Source: Nectonema munidae (taxonomy: Eukaryota; Nematomorpha; Nectonematoida; Nectonematidae). Taken from it: a DNA stretch of 64,000 nt. The stretch covers positions 62,001-126,000 of the forward strand of contig JAUIRK010000288.1 of assembly GCA_030549495.1 (NCBI GenBank), in the 5' to 3' direction. A model generated the notes under the pieces. The model was not told the DNA's origin, ran no database searches, and saw nothing but the letters and a program-made list of their open reading frames with translations. Of the stretch, positions 13,080 through 24,329 are shown piece after piece (position 1 is the stretch's first letter; every line of letters begins with the position of its first letter). The position numbers and the translations under genes were made by a program.

Positions 13080-16000
13080 CCTTTAAATCAATTATTCTTA
13101 CAAGAAAAGGTTAATTTGATCAAAAATCGGTTTAATATTCATGGGATGGTTAATGGCTTTTTTTTACAAATTAGATAACACTAAGTGTTATGCATTTTAT
13201 AAAAAAATTAGTTTCCAAAAAGTTTAAAGTTTTATTCTTTGGGTATAATGATAAATATGAATTTATCATGCTCTGTTCCCATTTCACATATTTGTCATAA
13301 ATTTTACCTGTGGCAAAACAAACTAAACGGTTCCTGCCTGTCAATACAAAATGCTTATACCGTTTTTGATTTAAGTCTTTCCATTTTCATTTTATGTGCG
13401 TCCTTATTTTTTTTATATACTTTTATTAAATATTTTTATAACTATTTTATTTTCAAACATTTATCTACTTTTTTAAAAGTGTTAATCTTCATAATCATTC
13501 GGTTAATCGATTGCGGATAAAAGTATAATTTTTGTTTCATTATTAAGCATCATATAATTTTATAAACATATCACACAAAACATAACTTTCTTCCATAAAG
13601 AATTATAGAACGTTCTGGTGCGTATGGAACACAAAATTTCTATATTTGTGTATTAAGTCTAGGAAATGTCTTTAATTTTTATAAATTGTAAATTTCCATA
13701 TCTACCTTATTTTATGGAAGAAAACTGATGCGCTTAATAATCAAAATTTAATTAAATATAAGAGCAAATTGTATTGCATAAATGACATGTTGTTTGATTA
13801 GAGAACTTAATCCTGTTAAAAATTTGCAAAGTTCTTTTTGATGAAGTAAAGAAATCTTATATCAACAATTTTGGAGAAGATAGAGTTAAGTTTGTTGGAA
13901 TTTAATGATTTTAAATATGAGAATAACTAAGAAGAACATATTCATTTAGTTGATATGGAATTCGTACATAAATCTACTAAAGTTTGAGTAAATAATGTAG
14001 AAATAGTGTATACTTTATTTTAAGGATTTTGAGATGCAATCAAGAGGATTAATTGGAAAGAGCTTTGAAATCAAAGGCAGATTACTGCATATCCAGCTCA
14101 ACGTAAATTTTACAAAGCTTGGATTTAAAATTAATTAACTTTGCTCTCAACATTCAAAAGTTGTTGGTACTTTGTGTTTGAAGAAGCATAAGTCGAAGAA
14201 AAAAGTAAACATTCAAAATTTACTTAAATAAATCAATGGCATATGAATTTGAACTATAATTAATATTACAAACTATCTCAGTAACAATCTAACTAACAAA
14301 TAAATAAAGAACAAACAATCTAACCCACTTCTTAACTAAAGATAAAATGAACGATCCATTAAGCGAACTAACATTTCAACTAATTAACTTACTAATTAAA
14401 TATCCAAAAATAAGTTATGAAGTGTCTGATTTTTTAAATAAATATATTTCCAAAATAACTAGCATGTCATAAAGTAATTAACTAAATTAAAAAAAGCCTC
14501 ACAATCGAAATAAAATATCCAACAAATATTAGAAGAAAAAGAAGGAAATATTATTATGAATGTTAACACTCAACTTTAACTTCCAAGTGCAATGGAATTC
14601 TCTTTCCAAAGTTGCGGATATGTATTTTTCGATCATATAGTAGAGTGAGTTTATTTTTAATGAATCTTTTATAACTTTAAAATCTATAATAATCAAAATG
14701 TTAACTCCCTTCAATTTAAAGCGGTATTTATGATTTTAAAGGATGTCATTATTTTCACTCAAAGGAAAATTTTGATGAGGATAAAAACCCACATGGTAAA
14801 AATAATAAATTATATCCTGGAAAACGTCTAAGAGTTAATTATGAGCGTAATTGCTCTTCAAAGCACTTATACTTTATTATGGGGAGTAAAGAGAGTTAAG
14901 ATTTCCTTCTTCTCTTATTGTCATATATACATAATAAATATTATATGCCAGAATCCAAGATGTCATTTTTTTGATGACGAGCCATATAAAAAAGATGAAG
15001 ACTGTGTTTTTTGTGTGTGTGTGTGTGGACACTCAACATGAAAGAAAGAGCGATCATGATTTATCTTTTTATTCATTACATAGATGTGACACATCTGAAT
15101 TATCTTTTCAATATCCTCTCCATCGCAAGTCTTGCTCTCTAACAGGGGTCGGTGTATTTTTGAAGCCATTATTCCAAAATATACATTAAAATCACAAAGA
15201 TGTTACTACCAGTGATTTAAAAAAGAAAGAACATTTTAAAGTTAGATCTGTGAGGTTTGCAGATTTAATATACGTCTAAATATAAAAACCTAATTACAGC
15301 AAAACATCATATTGAGAGAGTAAGTTAGTCAGGGTTACTGATCCCTAGATTAGGATAAAGAGATAATATACACTTTATCAAACCTCATATGTCAATGAAA
15401 CCTAAAATTGTGGGAAAACTCCAAACTTTTATTGAAAAAATTCGGCACATATGGTTAAACATCAAGTTTTTATATTTTCTGACCCTACTTAGCCCAAGTA
15501 AAATAAAAAAATCATAAAACGAAGTTATTATATTAAGTTATTGGAAAACTTAGTTATTTTGGTTATTTTGTTATTAGATTCTTTTCTTTATTAATTTTCG
15601 TCCCATATAGTAAATCAACTTTTTTCTATTTGATCTTCACTGTAGTAAGATTTTCCTTTGTTTTTTTAAAAAACTAATGATTGTATCAATGTCATAAATA
15701 AGGAAGGTCCAAATTTTTCCTAAGATAAAGTTTGCAAAACTTCACAATGTTTACATTTAAAGATTTTTATTTCTCGGGAAGAGAAATTTTATAATTTTTC
15801 CATAATAACCTACCTGATACTCATAAATGCATCATATCTTATCAATTGTCTTTAAATTGCATGGTGAGAAAGAATACTGACTATGGTATTCTAACTAGGC
15901 CTTAGCAATTTTAACGATCTTTAGTTCAATTCTTATTCTAAATTTTTTCCTTCCCTATGTATACCAACTACAGAGGCAAAGTTGAGTCAGAGTTTTGATA

Positions 16001-16286
16001 TATTCTCCATTACCTTTGCTACAAATTTTTTATAAGCTGGTATAGTCTGTAGGGCAATTCTCCTAAAATCTATTTCTCTGGTTCCCTAACTTTTTACCCA
16101 CCCAGGGCTTCCCTTTAATCATTTGTCAAATTTAACCCCCCCCCCCCCCCATCCTTCCATACCCCGCACACTTTCCAAAATTATCTGCTTTAAAAGTTGC
16201 ATATGAATTTATTTTATCCAACTTTAAATTCAAAATAATCATAAAAATAATAATAATGAAAATTTTCAAATTTCTTTAGTTTTCTG
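13080..16286. other. AT-rich spacer without a supported gene
   Basis: Short random frames only. Noted: a TTAG/CTAA-rich patch at 14,280-14,420, a (TG)n run at 15,010-15,028, and a poly-C tract near 16,137-16,150. None forms a recognisable gene or complete element. Confidence 0.4.
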
Positions 16287-16464
16287 CCAAGACCATATTA
16301 AGACAGCATTTTTCGTGACCAGTGTAACATATATGATACATAAACAATTTTACCTTCGTCTGCTTTTTCAAATAGTTTTGTATATGAATCTTCTGCTTTT
16401 TAATAAATATCGTCTGATTTTTCTGGTCACGAAAGGGTTAAGGCTGTCTTAATATGGTCTTGAC
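16287..16464. mobile_element. Palindromic MITE with piggyBac-like inner end
   Basis: The outer arms are inverted repeats: AAGACCATATTAAGACAGC (16289-16307) and its complement at 16443-16461. Inside them, a second inverted pair is TTTCGTGACCAG (about 16310-16321) and CTGGTCACGAAA. The right inner arm is immediately followed by GGG then TTAA (16438-16441), the layout of a piggyBac-type terminus. Read on the minus strand, the core shares its GCAGACGA-type motifs and their order with the TTAA MITE at 63,762-63,891. I could not fix target duplications for the outer arms. Confidence 0.65.
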
Positions 16465-16618
16465 AGTTATAGATTCTTAAGTCATTTAATACATCCTTAC
16501 ATAGAATATTTTTATAGTGAAGCTATAAACATTTAATAACAAATAAAATTGCTCCTTTGTTTTTGTACATAAATAAAAATATTAGTAGTTTTATCTCTTA
16601 TGATCTCATCTAGATTAA

Positions 16619-16801
16619 ATGACTTTAGTTTCAAGATTTGAAGAACCATTTTCAGAGATTTATTTAACACAAGATTTACGCGCTCTAAGAGATTTCGTAT
16701 TCAATAAAATCCTCTTTATAATCTTAAGATTTTTATCAGTATCATGTCATGTAATATCAGACAATATGAACAAATATCTTTGCGATAAAATTCCGTTTTA
16801 G
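16619..16801 (+). other. Short open frame, not supported as a gene
   Basis: A 60-codon frame without motifs, splice context or homology I recognise. Listed only because it lies in an otherwise empty stretch between the MITE and the cysteine-rich pseudogene. Confidence 0.1.
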
Positions 16802-16908
16802 AAAATTTTAAAACCCTATTGCTATATGTTTGATTCAATCTACTTATCAAAAACACCCTTCATGGTGAATAATGCAAATGGATCCTCTGTACGTTTTCTT
16901 CACTTCTT

Positions 16909-17545
16909 TCAAAAGATTACGTTCTTGTTGAAGCCTTGATGCAGAAACTCACTTTTATCTTTGGTTAAATATATATCCCTGCACAAGTCATCCTCTTGAG
17001 AAAATGGTATTGGTTTATTCTCGCTTTCTGGATGATTCGGCTCCACATATTCACGAGTGGGATGTTCATCTGCACTGCTGCAACTCTGCCTTCCTTGATC
17101 TGGAGGTTTGGGCCCAGGTAAATTTTCTGAGTGCTCTACTAGGAGCATTGCTGATTGCAAATTTGGGCAGACAATATGTTTCTTTTTCTTTGATGTAGTG
17201 CAGCCAGTAAAGTCTTGCTGACAGAAATAGGAATCATTAGTGATCTTTCTGCTCACGACAAATCATTGGCACACAAACTTCATGTGAACATTTTTTTCCT
17301 GCATACCAGGCACTCAATATGTTTCACATCTGTAAGGCAACAAACATGAGGAGCTCATGACTTATCCTGGTCTCCCAAGTCACAATCGAAATACGCTTTG
17401 TACATTTTCTTCATATGGCGTGTAATACTGCGCTTTTTTTTAACAAAAGTTAATTCCCCACATATGTAACAGAATCTGTTTGGATCATTTTTGCCGTGTT
17501 GACTCTCATTTTTGCACTCATTGTTGAAAACAAATAAGATCTGAA
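16909..17545 (-). pseudogene. Cysteine-rich arthropod repeat-family protein, broken
   Basis: On the minus strand the upstream part reads FCYICGELTFVKKKRSIT, then MYKAYFDCDLGDQDK and APHVCC. The downstream part (16909-17256) reads SYFCQQDFTGCTTSKKKKHI, a Pro-rich hinge, then a PFSQEDDLCRDIYLTKDKSEF segment near the C-terminus. From memory this pattern (CYICGE..., GDQDK.WAPHxCC, DCYFC, D-DL-RDL-L-K-KSE) belongs to a family of uncharacterised proteins found in many copies in arthropod genomes. Its function is not known to me. The paired cysteines suggest metal binding. An AG preceded by a pyrimidine tract lies just upstream of the first codons and could be an old splice acceptor. The frame is interrupted several times. 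Confidence 0.6.
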
Positions 17546-18085
17546 AGAAAACATTAAACAGAAGCTTTGAAGTATCAGTATTAAGTGATAAACTTAATTA
17601 AATATAAGCACACAATAATAAACCAGAAAATATGATTTTAAACTGTACTGTTATATTCATCATATCACATTGTAGGTGTTACTAAGATTGTTCACTAGCC
17701 CTGGGTTGAAAACCATTTTACAATGCGGTAGAGAATTTTATTTAAGACCAAAAGGGTATTACACTGACACTTCTGCAAAAACCATGCCTAATTCAACAAA
17801 AAGAAGGCCAGGAATGGATTTCCCATCTCATTTTGCATATAAAAATGGTCATAGATCCTTTCTACATTTTTGAGTGTTGCGCAGTGTATCTGTGGATATT
17901 TTGCATAATTATAAAACCTTTTTTAAAATAATTTTGAATATTCCCAATGAAATCATTCATGATCGTCTTTGTCCAATTACAAAATGTTATTCCTCTGGTA
18001 TCATCTAAATTCTTAAGAACTTTCTCTTTCGCGCCAAATTAAAATATTGGTCAATTTAGATGGCATTATGAAACTATCCTGACGT
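17546..18085. other. Spacer without a supported gene
   Basis: One 65-codon plus-strand frame (17676-17873) has no recognisable feature. Nothing else was seen. Confidence 0.35.
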
Positions 18086-18089
18086 TGAC

Positions 18090-18802
18090 TTTACCTAGAC
18101 ATATTGACATCTTTAACAGTTATCTTAACTGTAGAAGCTTGAAAATTTCTTTCAGATTTTCAGTTCATTATCTAAGATTTTTCATTCGCTGGTGAAAAAT
18201 CTTTTTTCAAACACTCAATATTAGATGACTTCCTCATCTCTTAGTTTGCTGGAAAATAGAAGATCACGCTGGAAAGGTTATGAGAGTAAGAAATTGTATA
18301 CAAATATAAATTTGTAAGAGTATATTTAATATAGACATTTAGTGATAAATTAACTAGGGATAAATTCAATATTTTATTAGTACTATATATTGTATAGTAT
18401 ATTTATTAGTACATCATATTGATGAATTAATTATTTTGAAGCTTTTTTCACAATAATACAGCGTTAAAAATGTCTATAATGATTAAAATCAAAATCATGA
18501 ACGAATTTTACTTTTACTTTTTCAAAATTGAATCCAGAAGTAAAATTAGCAAGGCCTCCTCTTTTTATTAAAAAATAATATATTATATTTAAAATTTGAA
18601 TAATATTTTTGATGACAACTTTCCGTGATCAACAACAAATTTGATAACCTTCTGACATTCAAATATGCTGAATTAGTGGTGATGTTTATTTTTTTTATGA
18701 AAATCAACAAAGCCTGTCAAAAAATGATTTAAATATGACATCTCATGTCAAAATTAAAATTTTTGTTTAAATATTTATAAAAAGTTTTTTGCACATTTAC
18801 AG
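18090..18802 (+). repeat. Fragment of the TTAA repeat family
   Basis: 18,175-18,280 aligns with the middle of the 4-kb TTAA element (about 21,140-21,300) through the series TTTTTCATT, AATCTTTTTT, TCTAATATTA-like, CACTTCCTAGTTCATT-like blocks. 18,655-18,802 is a single monomer of the first internal array type (GCTGAATTAGTGGTGATGTT, then CCTGTCAAAAAATGATTTAA, then AAGTTTTTTGCACAT). The parts are not in the same order as in the complete element, so this is a rearranged or very old copy. Confidence 0.55.
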
Positions 18803-18837
18803 TAAACTAGCTAGAAAGCTAGGAGCCAAATGCGGCA

Positions 18838-18943
18838 ACCCACGTTGCTTATAACAACTCTACTCTTTTTACACATGAACTCCTATATCTGTGTGTCTGT
18901 TTCTTTTTCTTCCTTCACGTTTCTGATTTTATCATGGTCTATA
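18838..18943 (+). repeat. Left arm of a ~105-bp inverted repeat
   Basis: Begins around GTTGCTTATAACAACTCTA and runs through CCTATATCTGTG, GTCTGTTTCTTTTTCTTCCTTCAC and TTTCTGATTTTAT. The same series occurs on the minus strand at 24207-24315. The pair encloses the whole hAT/TTAA nest at 19,350-24,015. Identity is about 85% by eye. Confidence 0.65.
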
Positions 18944-18944
18944 C

Positions 18945-19260
18945 CAGGGGTCGGCAACCTTATGCTAACGGCGTGCCAACTTAACACTTCTTATTCGAAT
19001 GCCTACCTCATATGTATATTTATCCAAACCAAAATTAACATAATTGTTTTATAATAATTTATTTAATTTTTATATACACATTTGCATAAATATACAATAA
19101 TAAGTAAAATTATAATTAGCAATAAAAAAATTATATAAGTAATCAGTGATTGACTCTTGATAACTTTAGCTAACTCTTCAATGTCGTCACGATACTAAAT
19201 ATAAATGGTTGCGCATAGTTAAAAGCACATTTGATTGCCTTTAAGATCTATTATAAAAAC
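18945..19260 (-). mobile_element. hAT element 3' fragment
   Basis: The terminus CAGGGGTCGGCAACCTTA at 18945 is a typical hAT end. Inside, on the minus strand, 19151-19187 encodes DDIEELAKVIKSQ, resembling the C-terminal tail of GTF2I-repeat/ZBED-like hAT transposases (PDIEELAxxxxxQ). No opposite end or target duplication was found, and upstream codons are interrupted by stops. Only the end and the last transposase codons are recognisable. Confidence 0.5.
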
Positions 19261-19699
19261 TACCTAATAGAATTTTCTTTCTTATTACACGTAGAAGGAC
19301 CATCTTAAAAAAATTAAATGATTTGATAGTCACCACCAATGATTCCATCCAGTGATGTGGAAGCGGTAGCGGTAGCGGAAAGCGGAAGCACCGGTAGCAG
19401 GTTTTTTACCAGGAAGCAAAAGCAGAAGCGGAAGCAAACTTATCACCCTTATTGTCAATTAAAAAAAATAGATAAAAAACTAGTCAAATTAATTTCAATT
19501 GCGAAATTTTAGTTTCTCCTATCTAGACTATAAATTAAATTACATTTTATTTTAAACTTAAATCATTTTATAGAACAAACTACTTAACCCTATTAGTGCT
19601 GGGCAAAATTTGTCCGCTCAAGTGCTGGGGGGCGTAAAGTGCCCCCCCCCTATTTTTCTCAGAAATTAATAAGTTTTTATAAATATTTTTAATGTTACA

Positions 19700-20560
19700 T
19701 ATATATTTCAACTATGCTGAATTCAGTGGTGATGTCCATTTTTTATCAAAATCAATCAAACCTGTCAAAAAATTGATTTATATTTGACAGCTCATCTCAA
19801 AAAGGAACTTTTTATCTAAATAATTATATAAAGTTTTTTACACATGTATACCCATTTTCAAATATGGTGAATTCAGTGGTGATAATCATTTTTATGAAAA
19901 TCAATCAAACTGTCAAAAATTGATCTAAATGTGACAGCTCATCTCAAAAAAGAAACTTTTTATCTAAATAATTATATAAAGTTTTTTACACATATACACC
20001 CATTTTCAAGCATGCTGAATTAAGCGGAGATATTGATTTTTTTTATAAAAATCAATTAAAGTTATCAAAGCATTGATTTATATATGACAGCTTATCTTAA
20101 AAAGAAACTTTTTATCTAAGTAATAATATAAAGTTTTTTACACATATATACCCATTTTAAGCATGCGTAATTCAGTGGTGATATTCATTTTTTTATAAAA
20201 ATTAATCAAAACTGTCAAAAAATTGTTTTATCCCCAAAAGAAAGGAGCAGGCACGGTTTTTTGAATTAGAGAATTACGTTTAATAGAAAGTATAGGGAGG
20301 TTATGAAGTTTACCATGTATGGCATTTTTCACACATATACCCATTTTCAAGTAGGCTGTGTTTACTGGTTATATTCCTTTTTTTAATAAAAATTAGTCAA
20401 ACCTGACAAAATAATTTAAATATGACAGCCCATGTCAAAATTAAAATGTTTATTCTTTTAAAGTTTTTTATACATTTCAAGTATGCAGAATTTAATGGCG
20501 ATGTTCATTTTTTATGAAATCAATAAAACCTGTCAAAAAATCGATTAAACCTTTAAATCA
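19700..20560 (+). repeat. Internal tandem array A of TTAA element copy 1
   Basis: About five to six diverged monomers near 150 bp. The marker ACCCATTTTCA or a close variant recurs at 19850, 19998, 20150 and 20339. Each unit also contains GAATTCAGTGGTGAT, CCTGTCAAAAAATTGATTTA and CTTTTTATCTAAATAAT-like blocks. The mirror array in copy 2 lies at about 41,980-42,820. No coding capacity is apparent. Confidence 0.85.
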
Positions 20561-20847
20561 ATGTCAAATATATAAACATAAAAAAAACTTCTACTTGCAG
20601 TATTTCTCTGGTAATTATTTTCTTAATTTATTTAATAAACCAACTTTAGGTGTTTAATTCACTCAAAATATTTCACCTACAGTAACTTATGTAACTCGAT
20701 AGGACCTCCATCTTTTTGGCTACAAATTCGTTATCGGCTCGTAGTCTCTACGTCATATTATAATTTACAGTATGTAATTTTGGTATTCATTCTATGATGA
20801 TCCTTTCTTGGTAGCTCTTTTTTCATTAGAAATTTATATTCTTCAAT

Positions 20848-21051
20848 GTGCGTTCGAAATATTTTTATAAGGATAAAATGACTTTTTTCCTCTCAGGCCT
20901 GAATATTTGTAAACCAATCTCATTTCAAAGGTTTTTTTCTGATGAATCATACGTGATGTTGATTGTTCAATTACAAAAAGTTGTCAACGTTCTTCATCTA
21001 AAAAAATATCTCTTTGACACAAAAGGAAAAAGACGGACAAATTCAATTTAA
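20848..21051 (+). CDS. Small frame conserved between TTAA copies (copy 1)
   Basis: A 67-codon frame lying between the two internal arrays. Residues such as MTFFLSGLNICKPISFQRF, VMLIVQLQKVVNVLHL and YLFDTKGK are nearly identical to those encoded at 41461-41661 in copy 2. I recognise no domain. Conservation may simply reflect recent common ancestry of the two copies, since the surrounding non-coding DNA is about equally similar. The short K/F/L-rich composition is typical of AT-rich chance frames. Treat as hypothetical. Confidence 0.2.
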   Translation: MRSKYFYKDKMTFFLSGLNICKPISFQRFFSDESYVMLIVQLQKVVNVLHLKKYLFDTKGKRRTNSI

Positions 21052-21539
21052 ATTAAAAATTTCTTGATAGTGACTAAATTCTCACATATTGGCATCTGTG
21101 CCATTTTTGATAAATCTGACCATTTTCAGATTTCCTACCCATCTTAGCTAAATGTTAACTGTAATCCTAGATGATAAGCTATAGATTTAAATATTTTTCA
21201 TTTGTAAAAGAGGAACTTTTTTTCACATTCAAAATCTTTTTTGAAGCATCTAATATTATATAATTAAACCACTTCCTAGTTCATTAGAACATTGTAGATC
21301 TTCCATTTAGTCAAGATACATATTTTTTTTAATTATTTGTTTTGATCATATGTTCTCTTTTCAATTAGTTTTCAACTTGGTTCCTTCTCTCATACAAATT
21401 TTCAAAAGATTTTATAATACGTTTTATTTTTTTTAATAAATATTTCATACTCAAGATGATTGTAGAAAGTATTATAAGCCAAAATATACAAAAAAAAAGT
21501 ATATTTTTACTATATACCTAATATGCAGCCATTTTTTGA

Positions 21540-23300
21540 AATTTTTTTACAGAACTGATTTTCAGGCATACATTACTAATTCAATTGCCACTTCGAGATA
21601 TTTTTTAACAGTATTATCCAAAATCCAGTACAGAAATAAAATAAGCATAGTCGATTTGGTATAAAACAGATATTTTATTTTTTTGAAAATATTTTTGAAG
21701 ACAGTATCTAGAAGTAAACCCCAAATCTGATTCAAGCTTTCAGATATTTTAAAACCATAAATGCCAAACCTGAGTCCAAAAATGAAACCAACATCTTCCA
21801 TTTGGCATAAAAACAGATATTTTATTTAAATTTCAAAAATATTTCTGTAGACATTAGACGTAAATCAAAATTTAATTGACACTTTCAGGCATTTAAAACC
21901 TCTAAATGCAAAAAATGATTTCAGAAATAAAAATTATCATGGTCGAATTGGTATAAAAACATATATTTCATGTAAAATTAGAGAGAATATTTTTGGATAT
22001 AGTTTTCAGACATAAACCGCAAATTTGATTGACACTTGCAGTAAAACCTCTAAATGCGAAAAATGAAATCATCATGATCTATTTGCTATAAAAACAAATT
22101 TTAGAACTAAACGCAAATTTGATTGATACTTATAGGTATTTTCAAATTCAAACTGCAAAAATTGAGTCCATAAATGAAAGTAGCATGGTTGATTTGGTAT
22201 AAAAACATATATTTCATTGTAAAATTTGAATTAATGTTTTTGGAGACAATTTTTAGAAGTAAACCGCAAATTTGATTAACACTTATAGGTATTTTCACAT
22301 CCTAAACGTAAAAAATGAGTCCAGAAATGAAACCAGCATGGCCGATTTAGTATAACACATATATTTCATTGCAAAATTTGAATGAATGTTTTTGGAGACA
22401 ATTTTTAGAAGTAAACCGCAAATTTGATTAACACTTATAGGTATTTTCACATCCTAAATGTAAAAAATGAGTTCAGAAATGAAAACAGCATGATTGATTT
22501 GGTATAAAAACATATATTTCAAGAGAATATTTTTGGAGACAATTTTCAGAAGTAAACCGCAAATTTGATTAATACTTATAGATATTTTCAAATCCTAAAT
22601 GTAAAAAATGAGTTCAAAAATGAAAACAGCATGATCGATTTGGTATAAAAACAAATATTTCATCTAAAATTGAAATAATATTTTTGGAGATAGCTTTTAG
22701 AAGTAAACCGCAAATTTTGACTGATATTTTAAAACCTCTAAATATGAAAAATGAGTTCAGAAATGAAAACAGCATGGTTAATTTGTTATAAAACATATAT
22801 TTCATTGTAAAATTTGAATTAATGTTTTTGGAGACAATTTTTAGAAGTAAACCGCAAATTTGATTAACACTTATAGGTATTTTCACATCCTAAACGTAAA
22901 AAACGAGTCCAGAAATGAAACCAGGATGGCCAATTTAGTATAACACATATATTTCATTGTAAAATTAGAATGAATGTTTTTGGAGATAATTTTTAGAAGT
23001 AAACCGCAAATTTGATTAATATTTATAGGTATTTTCAGATCCTAAACGTAAAAAATTAGTCCCGAAATGAAACCAGCATGGCCGATTTAGTATAACACAT
23101 ATATTTATGTAAAATGTGAAGGAATGTTTTTGGAGACAATTTTCAGAAATAAACCGCAAATTTGATTAATACTTATAGGTATTTTCAAATCCTAAATGTA
23201 AAAAATGAGTCCATAAATGAAAACAGCATGACTGATTTAGTATAAAAACATATATTTTATGTAAAATTTGAAGGTATATTTTATTAGATATATTTTTGAT
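21540..23300 (+). repeat. Internal tandem array B of TTAA element copy 1
   Basis: About eleven diverged monomers. The marker TAAACCGCAAATTTGATT or a near variant occurs at 22013, 22261, 22412, 22553, 22704, 22848, 23000 and 23150, giving spacings of 141-152 bp apart from one longer gap. Each unit includes GGAGACAATTTT, TATAGGTATTTTCA, GAGTCCAGAAATGAAA and GATTTAGTATAA blocks. Similarity is highest among units from 22,200 on and decays outward. Sequence is unrelated by eye to array A despite a similar monomer length. Confidence 0.9.
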
Positions 23301-23635
23301 CAATCAAAATTTTGATTGACATTTTCTAAAAAGTAGCGATGATTATTGGAAAAATTAAATATATAAAGTGTTATGCGTTCCAAACTGCATATAATTATAA
23401 ATTTTCAGGGTATTATATAATATAGATCATAAGTTATAAGGTTAAGTACAGATAATGTCAAAATTTTGCTGTAAAATTTTAATTTTTGGTTTTGATTGAC
23501 AGTTTTAGACATGAAGCGGTCATTCAACTATTATGAAAATGGTTTCAAAAGATGCATCTAGCGATTTTAGGAAAAGTCACAAAATTTGAAGGGATATGAT
23601 TCAGCCAATTTTCTACAATTAATTTTTTAGTCAAG

Positions 23636-23821
23636 TTAACATGTCAAACTGTAACTGCTTTACCAGCCACACAAATTTCAGTTAAAAGAATATTTTCTCA
23701 GCTTAAGCTTATTTTTAGAAACAACTTTATATTGAAGCTTATTTTGAGAAACAACAGATCAAATATAAACAAAGACCTTTTAAATTCAATTCTTTTTCTT
23801 CGAATGAATAAGTTATGTTAA
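23636..23821 (+). pseudogene. hAT transposase C-terminal fragment
   Basis: The frame reads LTCQTVTALPATQISVKRIF, then SQLKLIFRNN, and ends RSNINKDLLNSILFLRMNKL before a TAA at 23819. PATQISVKRIFSQ matches the hAT dimerisation signature (PAtsaxsERxFS), with Lys in place of the usual Glu. The reading frame extends across the TTAA junction into 19557-19583 once the inserted TTAA element is set aside. Function as a transposase is impossible because the catalytic core is absent. Confidence 0.75.
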
Positions 23822-24206
23822 AAATCAAGTATTTTGTTTTAGTTTTAAATTTTTTTGAGAATAAATTTTTTTATTATGATATTTTCTTAGATTTTTTTTA
23901 TATTTTTTTAATACTGGTCGCTTATTGACATAAAACTTCGGAAGCGGAAGCAGTTTTTTTTGGTAGTAGGAAGCAGAAGCAATTAGATATGAGGTGCTCA
24001 CTCTAAACATCACTGATTCCATCATTTTCTATATTTAAATTTTATTTGTTTTTTGCTTTATATTTTTAGAATAAGTATTTTGTCAAAAGATAGGTTGCGT
24101 ATTTTATTTTTAAATTTGTAAGCTTCAATCTTATTTTGGTAACATGCAAATAAGAACGCAAATTTATAATAAAAAATTACTTGTAGAGCAGAATATGAGG
24201 AATGAA

Positions 24207-24315
24207 ATAAGAATTATGGACCAAGATAAAATCAGAAATGTGAAGGAAGAAACAGAAACAGACCCAGAGATATAGGAATTCATGTACACAAGGATATAGA
24301 GTTGTTATAAGCAAC
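24207..24315 (-). repeat. Right arm of a ~105-bp inverted repeat
   Basis: Complement of 18838-18943. On the minus strand it reads GTTGCTTATAACAACTCTAT through TTTCTGATTTTAT. It lies just outside the hAT right end, with about 190 bp between, whereas the left arm lies about 400 bp outside the hAT left end. Confidence 0.65.
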
Positions 24316-24329
24316 AATTGTTACTCCAA

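Larger units (their letters stand above)
19588..23635 (+). mobile_element. TTAA-type (piggyBac-like) repeat element, copy 1
   Basis: Preceded by TTAA (19584-19587), the left end starts CCCTATTAGTGCTGGG. AGTGCTGGG occurs at 19595-19603 and again at 19621-19629, followed by a C run, a plausible double binding site for a transposase. The body aligns in reverse orientation with copy 2 (38,997-42,944) over nearly its full length. The right terminus is lost: the shared sequence stops at AATTTTTTAG (23630) and about 17-18 bp of the expected end are absent before a TTAA at 23636-23639. No transposase is recognisable inside. Two internal tandem arrays are listed separately. Confidence 0.88.
19350..24015 (+). 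mobile_element. hAT element with 8-bp target duplication, host to a TTAA element
   Basis: The ends are CAGTGATGT (19350) and ACATCACTG (ending 24015). The 8-bp ATTCCATC is present directly before (19342-19349) and after (24016-24023). Both subterminal regions carry AGCGGAAGC-type repeats, in the same orientation. The 4-kb TTAA element at 19,588-23,635 occupies most of it. What remains is under 650 bp, including a hAT transposase C-terminus, so even before that insertion this was an internally deleted, non-autonomous copy. Confidence 0.9.

Noticed and set aside
22614-22886. Minus-strand frames with ISVNQICGLLLKIVSKN repeats
   Set aside because: They are translations of array B monomers. Frames break in most units and the same DNA reads differently in the other copies.
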